A program made the position numbers and the translations under genes. Below are positions 24,458 through 35,200 of a DNA stretch of 64,000 nucleotides, one piece after another. Below the pieces are notes generated by a model, which saw only the letters and a program-made list of their open reading frames with translations, ran no database searches and had not been told where the DNA came from. Origin of the DNA: Tulasnella sp. 424 (taxonomy: Eukaryota > Basidiomycota > Agaricomycetes > Cantharellales > Tulasnellaceae); NCBI GenBank assembly GCA_019633425.1, contig WSUB01000097.1, forward strand, positions 95,335-159,334, written 5' to 3'. Every line of letters begins with the position of its first letter. Position 1 is the first letter of the stretch.

Positions 24458-24590
24458 GAGTTTTACAACTGCCAACGTTGTCGGTTCGGCTGGAGAAGTT
24501 TCGTTTGTCGGGCTCACGCTTTCAAGTATCCTCAAATTGATCCACTTTGGGTTGCTGTAGTGGCCCAACTTACGGAGAAGAGAAAAGAGA
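24458..24590 (+). pseudogene. Remnant of family F hairpin exon (F2)
   Basis: About 130 bp match the F1 exon that encodes TTANVIGSAGEG through the basic stretch RRREKR. The 5' side is fused to the E2 remnant at the same point as in E3/F3. The 3' side stops at about 24,590, where unrelated DNA holding TEN1 begins. Stop codons interrupt it. Confidence 0.6.
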
Positions 24591-24640
24591 CATTCATCGG
24601 GCATCTATAGCTTACGACAGAAAGTAAGTCCTGTATTCCT

Positions 24641-25206
24641 TCATTGCTCCTCCTCGTTGCGAAGATGTTCGACCATTGTCGCATTCCATAGTGCCAAATC
24701 TAAATCCGGTACCGGGTCCAGCAAAATGGCCTTTACGACCAACGTCAAGTCCACCTCAGGCGGATCAGAGTATGGCGGCAAGGTAGGACATGGCAATCTC
24801 CCCTGTTAACACCGTCAAACCTGCTCGTCGTGCTCGTCGCCTGTCTGACGAAACCAAAAGGCTCACCTCGATTTGCTCCAAATGCCCAACAACCATAATT
24901 TGCACCTGCTCCTCCCGCAAAAACGGCATTGTCCTCCGCGCAGTCAAGTACAACATTATATCAACCATGACGCAATCTAACGATGGACCCTCGGATAGGA
25001 GCAGAAGGTTCGTGGTATTATCGTAGCAAAGGAGCCTGCGACGGAGAAAAACGGGAAGCAGTCAGTTCAAGCCGTACCATTCCGAAACGGCCCGATTTGG
25101 GGAAGTAGAGAACTTACCGGCCGGCTAGGCGAAGTTTCTTTCCTACTTGGTCTGACCGGATGGAGGAGATCGCCGTCGGTCGAGCGGATTCAACTTGCTG
25201 GGGCAT
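24641..25206 (-). CDS. TEN1: TEN1-like CST complex subunit (OB fold)
   Basis: Three exons, 25,206-25,118, 25,035-24,867 and 24,802-24,641, have GTAAGT and GTGAGC donors and CAG acceptors, and give 139 residues in one frame. Reading them shows VGKKLRLAGRLLCYDNTTNL, a middle with LREEQVQIMVVGHLEQIE, and the end PEVDLTLVVKAILLDPVPDL followed by a short acidic helix. This matches the TEN1 pattern: a small OB fold of about 120-140 residues, with a GRLxxYD strand, a VxGxLE strand and a final VxKA strand plus helix. TEN1 works with STN1 (and CTC1) on single-stranded telomeric DNA and in fill-in synthesis, in the nucleus. No single exon is long, so it is easily missed. It sits on about 1 kb of DNA foreign to the surrounding A/E/F array. 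The alternative is another small OB-fold protein. Confidence 0.7.
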
Positions 25207-25302
25207 CGTACGGTAGACGGATCGTCCGCGGTTGAATTCACTTCGCGCGCGTGCGCCTCACTGCCCCTCGACCATGTCTCCTTCCCATATCCCCCGCGAC
25301 AA

Positions 25303-25658
25303 ATGGCTTTACAATACACCCAAACTCGCGTAGATAGCTTAGAGACTTCAAAGCGGTGAGCCCATTCGCATCTTGTCCAGTGTATTGTTCTTACGAATTG
25401 CGTTTTCTGAGCTTAGAAGAACAAAACATTGCCCTCCGGGCAGACCTGGCCGCCCGTCCTTCTGTCCTCTTTCGCCATATGATCTGTTCAAGCACCCAGG
25501 TCAACCCATCTATTGCTTCAACCGGTGCCGACACTCCGGCTATTCTCAACATTGCAGTTGCCGCCGCTCCCTCAAAATCAACACAAACCATGATAACAGG
25601 GATCAAGCAGGCCTACGAGATTGTGCGTGATTTTATGAAGTCAAAATCATCAATCTGA
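25303..25658 (+). other. Chimeric open region: 5' part of an unknown gene joined to a family A 3' tail
   Basis: Divergent from TEN1, a plausible first exon begins at 25,303 (MALQYTQTRVDSLETSK) with a GTGAGC donor. The next open stretch carries LEEQNIALRADLAARPSV and STQTMITGIKQAYE. The join between these exons is not in an obvious frame. From about 25,622 onward the sequence is the end and 3' flank of a family A gene (compare 10,549-10,760 and 23,338-23,570). It therefore looks like the start of whatever gene lay next to TEN1 at its source, cut off and joined to an A tail. I see no recognisable domain; it may be non-functional. Confidence 0.4.
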
Positions 25659-25816
25659 CTCTGTCTATTTCGCAGGTCCGTACCGCGACTAATCAGCCAA
25701 GGTCACGGGCTAACTTGTTATCCTTTCGTTGATCATGAGGTATAATTGAACAGATGCGTTTGAAATACATTGCTGCTGTATTAATATAATACGGTCCTTG
25801 CTTCTCGCCCTGTCTA

Positions 25817-27332
25817 TCAAAGTCCCAACCCTGTCGCAGAAATTGCATCACCGACCAAATCTAACAAGTTAGGCGCATCGACGGAAGTGATCTTATGGTG
25901 ATCCAGGAGCTCTCGCGCCTTCTCTCCCTGAAATATGATGGAGGTCAGAAGAGGAAGGTGTCGCGTTTGAAATGCTCTGACCTGTTCATGCAACACTCTG
26001 AACTTTTCCTCGACGAACCCCCACACTACCACCGAGTTGGGGTGGAGATTACCACCAAGGAAAAAGTCGGAGGTCAAGAGAGATCTCATCTCGGTGAGAA
26101 CCCCTTCGTACCCTGAGATCACGCCTTCCAGCTTCTCCAGGCCGGAGACAAGCTGGCTTAGTAACTCAAATGCTTTCTTGACATATTCCGTGTCTCCTTT
26201 CTTGAGGGCTTCCGTCAATTCCCGTCAGCATATCTCATCATCATGAAGTTCTGTTCGCTCACATGAGATCCACTGTCCAATTTGAGTTTGAAGAAAGGCG
26301 ATAACTGCTCCAGTAACTGTGGTTGCTTTGTAGGCAACCGATTGGGGGGAGCCCTTAACTTCAATAGCAACGGATAGGAGAGCGATCACGATAGGAACGG
26401 CTGAGAATACCAATTGGAATTTTTGCATATTTGAAGTCCTTGCTACAGCCGCAGTAGTATTGAGTGCATCGGAATGCTGCCTCGCTATATCGTTTCGGTT
26501 CTTGCGGGCATTAGCACGTAGCTTAAGGAGAGTAGTCAGTCACAGCTCTCCTCTGCTATGACGAGGAAACCAAATTTCAGACCTCTCCGATCGACCTTCG
26601 AAGGGCCGTCGCCGTCTGGATCAATGGCGCCGAATTCGTAAATATTCTGTTAAGCTCCAGCCTTATATTTGATACTACAATCGCGTTCACGAGATTTCCC
26701 TGACTGGATGCCAGGCGGGCTTGTTTTGAGGCAGCCTTAGAGGCAACGTGACCGACCAAGGCAAAATCCGAGACCGTTCGGACCAGTCGAGCGAAGTCAA
26801 TGATTTTGGCCATATGTCGGTCCACGGTCTCTCGAGCTACATCATCCAAATGCGTAGGCCATGAACGCTGAGCCAATTTAGATAAAGGATGCTCCGACAG
26901 TGCCTTCCTACAAATATAAGATTCCATTATGAGTAACGTCCGAATCACAACAGCGACCCATCAACCCCGACCTGCCATCGGAGTAAACCGTAGTATGCGA
27001 CAGTTTTTGTAGCATCTCTAGTGAATTTTGCAAAGACTCTAGTGATTTTGGGATGTATGACATTGCTTCCGAGGGCGGCTTCAAGAGGTTTCCAGGTCAA
27101 TGCCAGGTGGCGTTGAGGACGGCGTTTGAGAACTCACGTCTTGGCTTGAAGGCGAAGCTCCAGCATCCTGATTTTGAGACTGATCTGAAATTTCTGTTGA
27201 TATATGGATAGCAGGTATGGGGCTTCTGAGGGTAAGGCGTCGCCTGCTTTCTAGCTGCCCATGGGCTTGCTGATCGGTTGTGAGAGGGCGTAGACTGAAG
27301 CGATTTGGGGAGGGAAAATCTAGCGTGGTCAT
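25817..27332 (-). CDS. Family E helical protein with hydrophobic hairpin (E1)
   Basis: I do not recognise this family. Exons 27,332-27,138, 27,078-26,972, 26,907-26,583 and one starting 26,521 join in frame. The order is a disordered Ser/Gln/Pro-rich start (MTTLDFPSPNRFSLRPL), helical segments (SYIPKSLESLQNSLEML; LVGHVASKAASKQARL), a Lys/Arg/Asn-rich helix, then two hydrophobic stretches, MQKFQLVFSAVPIVIALLSV and AYKATTVTGAVIAFLQTQIG, forming a hairpin. A long amphipathic helix region then follows (EYVKKAFELLSQLVSGLEKL) to a stop at 25,817. A TGA lies between hairpin and last helix region (about 26,228) in the straightforward frame; E2 has it too, so either an unresolved intron or an old lesion is present. 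It is divergent from F1, with 870 bp between the starts. Confidence 0.5.
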
Positions 27333-28199
27333 TTAGAGAAGTATATGGGTAGGGAAGCACAAAGGTGTAGCGGCATCGATTGTCGCACTTGCTGTTCTTA
27401 TAAACTGTCCGTCCCCGTCCTTTATTTGAGACTTCCAGCCCCAGCACCTTGGCAACAGAAAGTTAGATAAAGGCAAAAGATCAGAATATAAGAAACTAAC
27501 AGACCTGAAACAAGGGAGCAGTCGTAATAATGGTTACGATGCACTCGATCTAAAGATAAATTGATCCTGATTAGGAATGTGTATAGCGCACGTATTCGTA
27601 AACATCTCCGAAATGGGTACGTGCGACAACCATGCTACGTCCCCCCTCCCTAGATATCACACTCTGAAATTTCAGCTCAAATATATATCAACCTCCTACG
27701 CTTGAACTTTATTTGTGTGGGGAAGAGTGACATCTGTCCAAATTAGGCGAATGGAAACGGGGGCTGTAGACCCGCTCGATGAGTGAGACGAATCCCAAAA
27801 ACACCAAGGCAGGTACCTCTACATCCATATGATAACGGTAGTGAACCATAATTCATTGGTCTCTCCGTGGAGATTCATTGTCTTAACGAGCTCAGGGAAG
27901 AATCTTGACTACCACTGGGCAACTCGGTTTCAACAAGAGCTCCAAAGGGTTCAGTATTAGATGGAGCACAAAGAGTCAAGCTGCCGAATTCGTCTTGAAT
28001 ACCATTGAAACAGAGAGGAAGGAATAGGGCCGACCCTCTCCATCGCTTGCCGCATAGTGCACTGCCTGACAAGCCACCGTTCCTTTGTCCATGCATTGGG
28101 GTGTACACATTGCCGATTGAACGACAGCGCACACTGCGTTCAAGAAAAAGACCACGCCCAGACTTCACTGGTCAGAAAACTCTTCGAATCATCCTTCTC
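27333..28199. promoter_or_regulatory. Intergenic region between divergent E1 and F1
   Basis: No exon is convincing in this ~870 bp between two divergent starts, so it probably holds both promoters. It is A/T-richer than its surroundings (for example near 27,690). An open frame from 28,005 runs in phase into the F1 start, so a longer F1 N-terminus cannot be ruled out. Confidence 0.4.
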
Positions 28200-29484
28200 A
28201 TGCAACAGTTCGCTGCAACATACTCCGAGGCTGAGCTCTGGCTCACTGATCTCTCGAATAACGGTCCGCCAAATATGGAGTCTTATGGCTCCATTATTCA
28301 AGAACTTGATGTTCTAATCCAATCGCAAGAGCAATCTGTCAGTGTAGACGTTTGGGATGACGATGCTCGATCACCGCTGACGACATGATCTATGCTAGCG
28401 GCTTCTCGGACCGTCAACATCGCAGCAATCAACGGACCTAGGTCCCTTGGCTCCTGCACCTTGCATACCAGCTCCTAGGCGAGCACTTACTGTGCCGGAG
28501 GTCGGCACCCCACGTAATCGGGGAAGCAGCCAGCCTGTCGGTGGCCTGAAACTTGCGCCCGTTGGCACCATTGGTGCTAACGTCAGCAGGGGAAACAAAG
28601 GTTTCCCTAGTCTAGTTCCACTTCCTAGCCTTTGCAACCCCAAACCTTACAAGCCCGCAACAGACGCCGCGAAAGAGACTCAAAATTTTATTGCTACTCT
28701 TAACGAATACGCAAATAGCTTGGAGTTCGTTGGGTAAGTGAATTGTAGTCGTTCGCTCGGCTGCGTTTGACATCCCCATCAATACTCCAGCCAGATCGGG
28801 GAGACTCAAAAGGCTCGTGAATTAATTGTTGGCTCAGCAATCCCCCTTTTCTTCCTGTCCGACTTTGTACGAGCAGCGAAACCTCCTTTGGCGAAAGCTA
28901 TCCAATTACTCAACAGCACCCGAGCAACAGCCGAGTCGCTGGCGCTAGACATCCAAGGACCACTTCGCCAGCTCGTGGATGCGCTAGAGATAATAAAACG
29001 GCTTTCAGTGGAATGGAAGGTGATGGTATGCGAGAAACATCATTCCCCCGGTTCTGGAGCTACAATTCGATAGCTTATACTCCTCTTCTTTTCATAGATG
29101 GAGGAGCGACTGCTTGGTGCTCCTAAGCAACAGGATGAGAGCTTAACTGAAAAAGGTGCCAGATACGTAAAGCGCAATTACGAAAATTGGAGGGCTTTCC
29201 TTCAGACGGCGGGTTGCGGCGTCTTCCTAGCAGGCACAATCTGGCAAGAGGTGGTTATGGAGCATGCTCAGACAATATTGTTTAGCGGGGCTAGTCTGGC
29301 TATGACAACTGCCAACGTTATCGGTTCGGCTGGGGAAGGTTCGTGTATCGGGCTCACGCTTTCAAGTGTACTCATATTACTCCAATCTGGGTTGCTACAG
29401 TGGCGCAACTTACGGAGAAGAGAAAAGAGAATTGCCGCGGGAAACATCAAGATTACCTCTTTCCTGCCATGGGTGACTTTGTAA
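28200..29484 (+). CDS. Family F helical protein with hydrophobic hairpin (F1)
   Basis: I do not recognise this family by name. Exons 28,200-28,337, 28,399-28,733, 28,791-29,025 and 29,098-29,484 join in frame to 364 residues. A Pro-rich linker is followed by long helices (ATDAAKETQNFIATLNEYAN; AKAIQLLNSTRATAESLALD; KGARYVKRNYENWRAF) and a hydrophobic hairpin: GCGVFLAGTIW, then TTANVIGSAGEG and LTLSSVLILLQSGLLQW. A basic patch RRREKRIAAG follows. Helix, hairpin, helix is the plan of alpha-helical membrane-inserting proteins, and E1 has it too. After the basic patch a +1 shift separates the frame from a further conserved-looking segment, EFSSILQDLDPKGSTW (to about 29,618). This indicates a late frameshift or a missed short intron. 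The start is uncertain (28,005 is possible). Confidence 0.55.
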
Positions 29485-29772
29485 AAGAATTTAGTAGTAT
29501 TCTGCAGGATCTCGACCCGAAGGGATCGACTTGGACTGGGAACCCGGGTCCCCACCTTACCCAGCTGGCCGACGAGGTTCGTACTGCGCAGGTTGTTTCC
29601 TCCTGCATGCGATCATAAAAGCTAAATCCTTTCTCAAAGGTGGATGCAATAAACAATGTATTAACGACATGGAGATTAGGGAAGGAGGATGGTAGTACTG
29701 GGATCCCGCGGGTTTCAGAGTTTTAGACGTCATAATCCTATTGTAATCTGTGATGAGGAATGGAACGGAGAT

Positions 29773-31855
29773 TCACAGGGGAAGTCCAGTGTACTGACCC
29801 ATGATCGCCGACCTTATACCTGGAGGAGCCAGCCTGATAAGATCCACCCCCTTCTCTCTATCGATCCAGAATTTTTTGATGAGGTCGGATACCACAGCCC
29901 ATTGTTTTATCAGTTCCTTGCTGCGTCCCGAGGATATGATCGATGTACGATTATCTATCATCGTGCTTGGAGGTACAGCTTCAATGCTTGAGCCGAGCTG
30001 ATCCCAAAAGCTCCCCAGACGTTCAATGGTCTCCCTGAGCTCTCGGGTACAGCGTAGGATTAGCTCGATGCGTCCATCCAGGGCCGTTGTTGAGGGCGTG
30101 ATGTCCTCCCATGAATTGAACCACCACATCGACCATAGTTCGATTCCCTCCCGAGGCTTCGGCCTCGTCCCAACATCGTGTATCCAGCGTTGTATAAGCG
30201 TCCACTCGCTCGAGGACCGTTCGACTGCGCGGGACGCGATTCGACATGCACCACGGAGCTCTGCCGCAACGTCTGCCCAAATACCAACGCAGTCATGAAT
30301 CGCGTCTTCGCCAATGTCGCCGAGCCAGTATTCAATCATCTCGAAGTAATTACGCGGGGTGATGTTGGGTAAATCAGATTCCAAGCGCACAATTTCTCTA
30401 ACCCTGGCTTCGCGGACCATTTCGGTCAGTTCTTTGCGGAGAGCTTCGTCAGGGTACTCGCAAACCGCCCGGCAGAAGTCGCGTATGTGCGTTGGTATTT
30501 GGCATATATTGGTGGAGAGTTTCTCAATGATGACGTAAAGTTCCGACCATCGCGCTGCTCCGAAAACCTCGTCCTAGGACGCTTCTGAGCCACGACACCT
30601 GGGGCTGGAGGGAGAGTGGCGTACCATGAGTAGAAGCTACTTCGCTGCTCTGCAATCAATCGTGCTCGTGTTTTGATTAATGGTTGGTAGAGGATGCTGT
30701 GAACGAGGATGTGTATCTGCATACGTGGTGTTGGAACAAACATGCACAATCTACAAGTTTGGGTACAAAGGGAGAGCGGACTGGGGAGAGAGAGTTCCGA
30801 CAATGGGACAACACCGGGAACAACGGTACATCTAATAATGGTTATTCGGAGTGGAGAAAGACTGCGTCAGATTTATGAAGCGGTTGCTGGACCCAACGCC
30901 GGGACACTGCATGAAATTGCATTAGGACCCCGAAGCGACGAAACAGGAGCCTCAAACCCTCACTCATCATGGAAGATAAACGGCGGGTGAAGTGTTGCCA
31001 GAGTTGTCTGGTGCTCCGGAATGGACTTGCGACACCGTCCAACTTGCCCATGAATGCGTCTCCAACGCTCACCCAACGCGCGAAAGTCGAGTCTCGAACT
31101 CCAAGTTGGATTGTGGCCGGAATCGTCGTATTGTCTGACCATCTTCCGGAAAAAGTCGGCGAGGTTTTCTAACGTGGCATGAAGAGCCGCGCACTCTTCT
31201 GCGAGCCGACGTGCAGAATCCAAAAGTCCTCCATATTCTTCGGGGGAGGAGTGAAGTGGTTCCTGCTGGAAGACGAATGCCATGAATTGTCCGACCAGGG
31301 ACACTCGATTCTCTTCTGGTATAGGATGTGCTGCATAAAAATCTAGAGTCTTGTGGAAAGAGGCCCAGGTGGACCCTAATGGTTGGAGTCGTGTTTTCAC
31401 CTGGTTGCAACGGGTAGCAGCAAGAGCCGCCTCCCGACGAAGAGAGGAGAGCTGGTTCGATAGTACCAAGCCCTTCGGTAGGATCTGCGCATTTGCACTG
31501 TCAAAGAGCCGACTAGATCCGACGAGGAAGGCCTCGATTGCTGGGATAACATATTCTTGGAGTGCCGTCCACGACATGGAGTGTTGTACCCGGAGGTCTT
31601 TCTCATATTCCATCAACTCTTCTCTCCTAGAGACAGGATAGATGTTGATAATCCCCGAGTTGAATTCAACAAGCGTCCCTGCCGTAGCAATGATGTGGCG
31701 CTCTATTGACGGGATAAGTGTATCAAGCATCTGCGTGGCGAGAACATTTTCTGTTGATAGCTATGTGAAATCACCTAATTAGGGAATGCGAGACTGCGTT
31801 AGAGATGGTAGCATACCTCCCAACGAATTTCCGGAAAGAATGCCTCAACTTGCAT
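29773..31855 (-). pseudogene. Family CD helical protein, best-preserved first domain (CD2)
   Basis: Exon 1 (31,855-31,817, MQVEAFFPEIRWE) joins exon 2 (31,760-30,964), beginning LSTENVLATQMLDTLIPSIE and containing GQFMAFVFQQEPLHSSPEEY. The exon ends either at a TGA (HPPFIFHDE) or at an overlapping GTGAGG donor in the same phase as the A1 donor. The second domain is open from about 30,570 (DEVFGAARWSELYVIIEKL) to 29,773. The 25-nt linker exon that should join them (about 30,624-30,648) reads TAG where CD3 has TCG, so the full-length protein is not made unless splicing differs. A 278-residue single-domain product of exons 1-2 is possible. It is convergent with F1 and lies next to the intact Num1 gene. 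Function is unknown. Confidence 0.55.
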
Positions 31856-32242
31856 CCTTATGAGTGCGAGCGGGGTTCAACTGGTGGGGGGTGGCGTGGT
31901 GGGATCTAAGGAGAACGATGCAGAGCGAACATGTGGATGTGTTTGGCCGATGATTTGTACAGCCAACTCTCCGTTCTCACACGACGGCGGTACCCGTGGA
32001 TCCCTCATTGCCAAAGCGAGTAAATCAAAGAAGTACAGCAAAACCAAGAGATATACAGAAAGCCAGAGAGGAGTCGAGAGGAACGAGAACTGGAGAAGAG
32101 AAAACAGAAAACGAAACAGCAATGAGCGTGGAAGGTCTTGGGATAAGATAAAGGAATGGTAGGATTAGCAGTAGCGAGAAATGGAACCAAAAGGAGCGAT
32201 ACGTTTAAAGTAAAATGGAAACAGATTTTAGCTGGGAAGACT

Positions 32243-35200
32243 CTAGTTGTTGGTGCGAGGGATATTCAATGAAGGGCGCGTTGCTGGACTTTTCCCCCGG
32301 TTGGTGAAACGGATGCTTCGCTTGGTGTCCGCTGCCCATTGACTCAAACGACTGCCGCCTTCGCTGTGGCCCGAAGTCTTCGACCTAAAGCTCCAACCAG
32401 ATGGCGAAGTTGGTCGTTCAGCGGGGGTTTGCGGCCGAGAAAGATTTCCCACTGGACCATTATGGTGGTGATGATGGTGATGATGATGCTGTCGGGAGCC
32501 AGGTCGTCGACTGAGCGTGCCCAAATCATGTTCCCCATCGCAACAGGCCCGAACGTTCTCCATAGCCTCGAACCCTTCGTCGTTCAGCTCGAAAGACAAC
32601 TCGCCTGCAGGCTCGATAGGCTCGTAATCATCGTCGTCGTCTGCGTACGGGACCCCTCCGCGGAACGAGCGAACGGAGCGAGTTGGACTCTTCTGTGCTT
32701 CTTCGGCCCACCGTAGGTACTCGGCAGCCGGTGTTCCAGGGCGCTTTCCGATGGAGCTTTGGACAGAAAGTTGGGTTTGGCTACGCATTGCCCGAGGTGT
32801 GATACTGTACGAGTGCGTCGAGTGGATGCTGCGAGTGCTCTTGGGACTGGTCATCAAGTTCCTGTTGTTGCCGTCCTCGGACGAGAATTTCCGTTGGTGT
32901 GGAGATGCCATTGGTCGAGAGGGCTGATCACCCACTGCACCGTCCACTGGAATGGTGCTGGGCCGATCCAGAAGGTATTTCAGAGCCTAGTGTGTCGAAA
33001 AAGGGAGGGAAGAGCGAATTAGGTGGGAACTACCGGTTGAGACATCGCCACGTACAGTGAACCAAATATCATGCCTCTCCTTGTTTGGTGCAGTAAACTT
33101 CATCTCACGTTGTGGGGTTGAGACGACGATACTGTATTGATGGACGCCAGGAGGAAGTGGGTTGGGATCTAGAATAGCCTTGACCGATTCGACATAAGCT
33201 ACAAACAAGGAGAGGGTCAGCGCTAGGTATGGGAATGAGACGCAGTATTTTAGACATACCACTCTTAGCCGTCGACTCATTTGCACCTGCAGATCCAGGA
33301 TCGCCCGAACTCCAATAGAGAGTCTTGGTATACGGGTGAATCCAGAAGAATCGCCTATGACGCTTCTCGCCGTGACCTCTGCCGACCACTCGACGAGTGT
33401 ACTTGTACATGAACTCGCCGATCATGGTCTGAGTGATAGCGTGAATGACCTCTTGATCGGTAGTTTCTCCCGTCTGGCCGCTTGCCGGGGTAACTGGAGC
33501 CGTTGGGGCGGACACTGCCGGTCGACCGGGCGTGCGGAGCTGAGGTTGATGCAGCGGGTGGTGCACTTCGCTCGAACGGGATGATGAAACTGACGCACGA
33601 CGAGAGGCGATAGCGCTCGAGACGCCGGACAACAATGACGTGGTCGACAATTCTCGTCGCGGCGGGTCGAACACTCCTGCAATCGGCGAGCGCAGGCCGT
33701 TCTGATGCGTATGGGGTGCCGAACGGAAGCTGCTTGTTGAGGGAGGCGCGCGAAGGTCGACGGCTTGACCATTCGGACGAGGGAAACCACGACCAGACCC
33801 GGGGACATGTAGCGATGGTGTGTTGGAGCGGAACGTCGGGGTCGTGGCTCGTTGAATAAGCTCTGGCGGCGGTGGAGACGTGGGGCGGGGCGGAGGACCT
33901 CCACTCGTCGTCTTTTGTCTGATGGGAATGGATGATGGAGGGGGCATTGACGGAGGGGGCATTGGCGGTGGAGGAGGCATCATCATGACCGGAGGCTTCG
34001 TCCTGTCGACTGGTGGAGATGGCACAACGAGTATCTGGGACCGAGTGACGCCGGGACCCTCTTCAGGAGCGACGGGTCCAGGCTGCGACAAGGCCGACTC
34101 CATGGACTGACGACGATCTTGACGGCCAACCATCGACGGAGTTGATGACCGCGGGATACCGGAGCTGCCAAACGTGGCTCCCGAATCACGGAACAGAGAT
34201 CGAGTGGCCAGAGGAGCCGCGAGGGTCGCTTGCGTTGGGGTGACGGTGCCAACTGATGTGAAAGACGTATCCCGTTGTGGCGTGCCGATGAATTGGAACG
34301 GAGGAGCGTTGGATACGGTTCCGACACGATGGAAGCTCTTGGCAGGGGAAGGTGGAACTGGGAGGAAAATGGGGGCGGGAGTCCATTCGTCGGTCTGGAT
34401 ACCTTCGTCCTTGACCTCGGGCTTTGGAGGAGCGGGCTGAACAATCGGAATCGTTCGGCTCGTCTGGCTGATTCGCCTGCCCTGAGCAGTCAAGCTCGCG
34501 TACCGTTCCCGAACCGCAATCCTCGACGTTCTGATGCTCTCAGCATCGCTGTGGTCACTCTCGCTAGGTACAGGGCCGTCGTGAGCGGAGTGGAAGTCGC
34601 TCATCGAGTCGGCCGGAGTCGGGGTCATGGCAGCGAGGCTTTCCCTCGCGTCTAAGAACTCTCCATCCGTCTCCGTCTCCGGTTCTGCGTCTTCGAAGAT
34701 CATGCCCACAGGACGAGCAGTCCGGACGGACGCCATAGAGAGGATTCGAGGCGTGCGAGCTGGTACGGTGGTATCATCGTCCGTGATGCTGTCCCCGAGG
34801 TTCTCCGTTCGGATGGGGAATGGAACCGTAACACGATTGCTCGGTAGCTCCACCTCCTCGCGCGAGATGACCATACTGCGCAATTCGACGTCGGCGACTG
34901 GGCTCGGCGCTGACTGGATCGGGATCTCGATCTCTTCAGGCTCATCGTCGGTTTGCACATCCATTTCCGCCATAACCTTTCGAGGTGGAAGGACCGTCTC
35001 CGCCTCGGAATCTGTTGCCACACCTTCCTCAGCATACGTTGCAACGAAGCTTGGCGTCGGCTCGGGTACTGGTTCAGGTTCGTCGGTTTGGGTGGAGAAC
35101 TCGGCCGTATCTGGCTTGACGACAGGCACAGGGACCGGAACTTCGACGCGAACTGGAACTTCAACGCGGACAGGGACCTCAACTGGAACCTCAACGCGGA

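Noticed and set aside
25373..25630. Alternative plus-strand frame with CPPGRPGRPSFCPLS, collagen-like
   Set aside because: It overlaps a more protein-like frame in the same segment; the Pro/Gly look comes from GC-rich codons out of phase.
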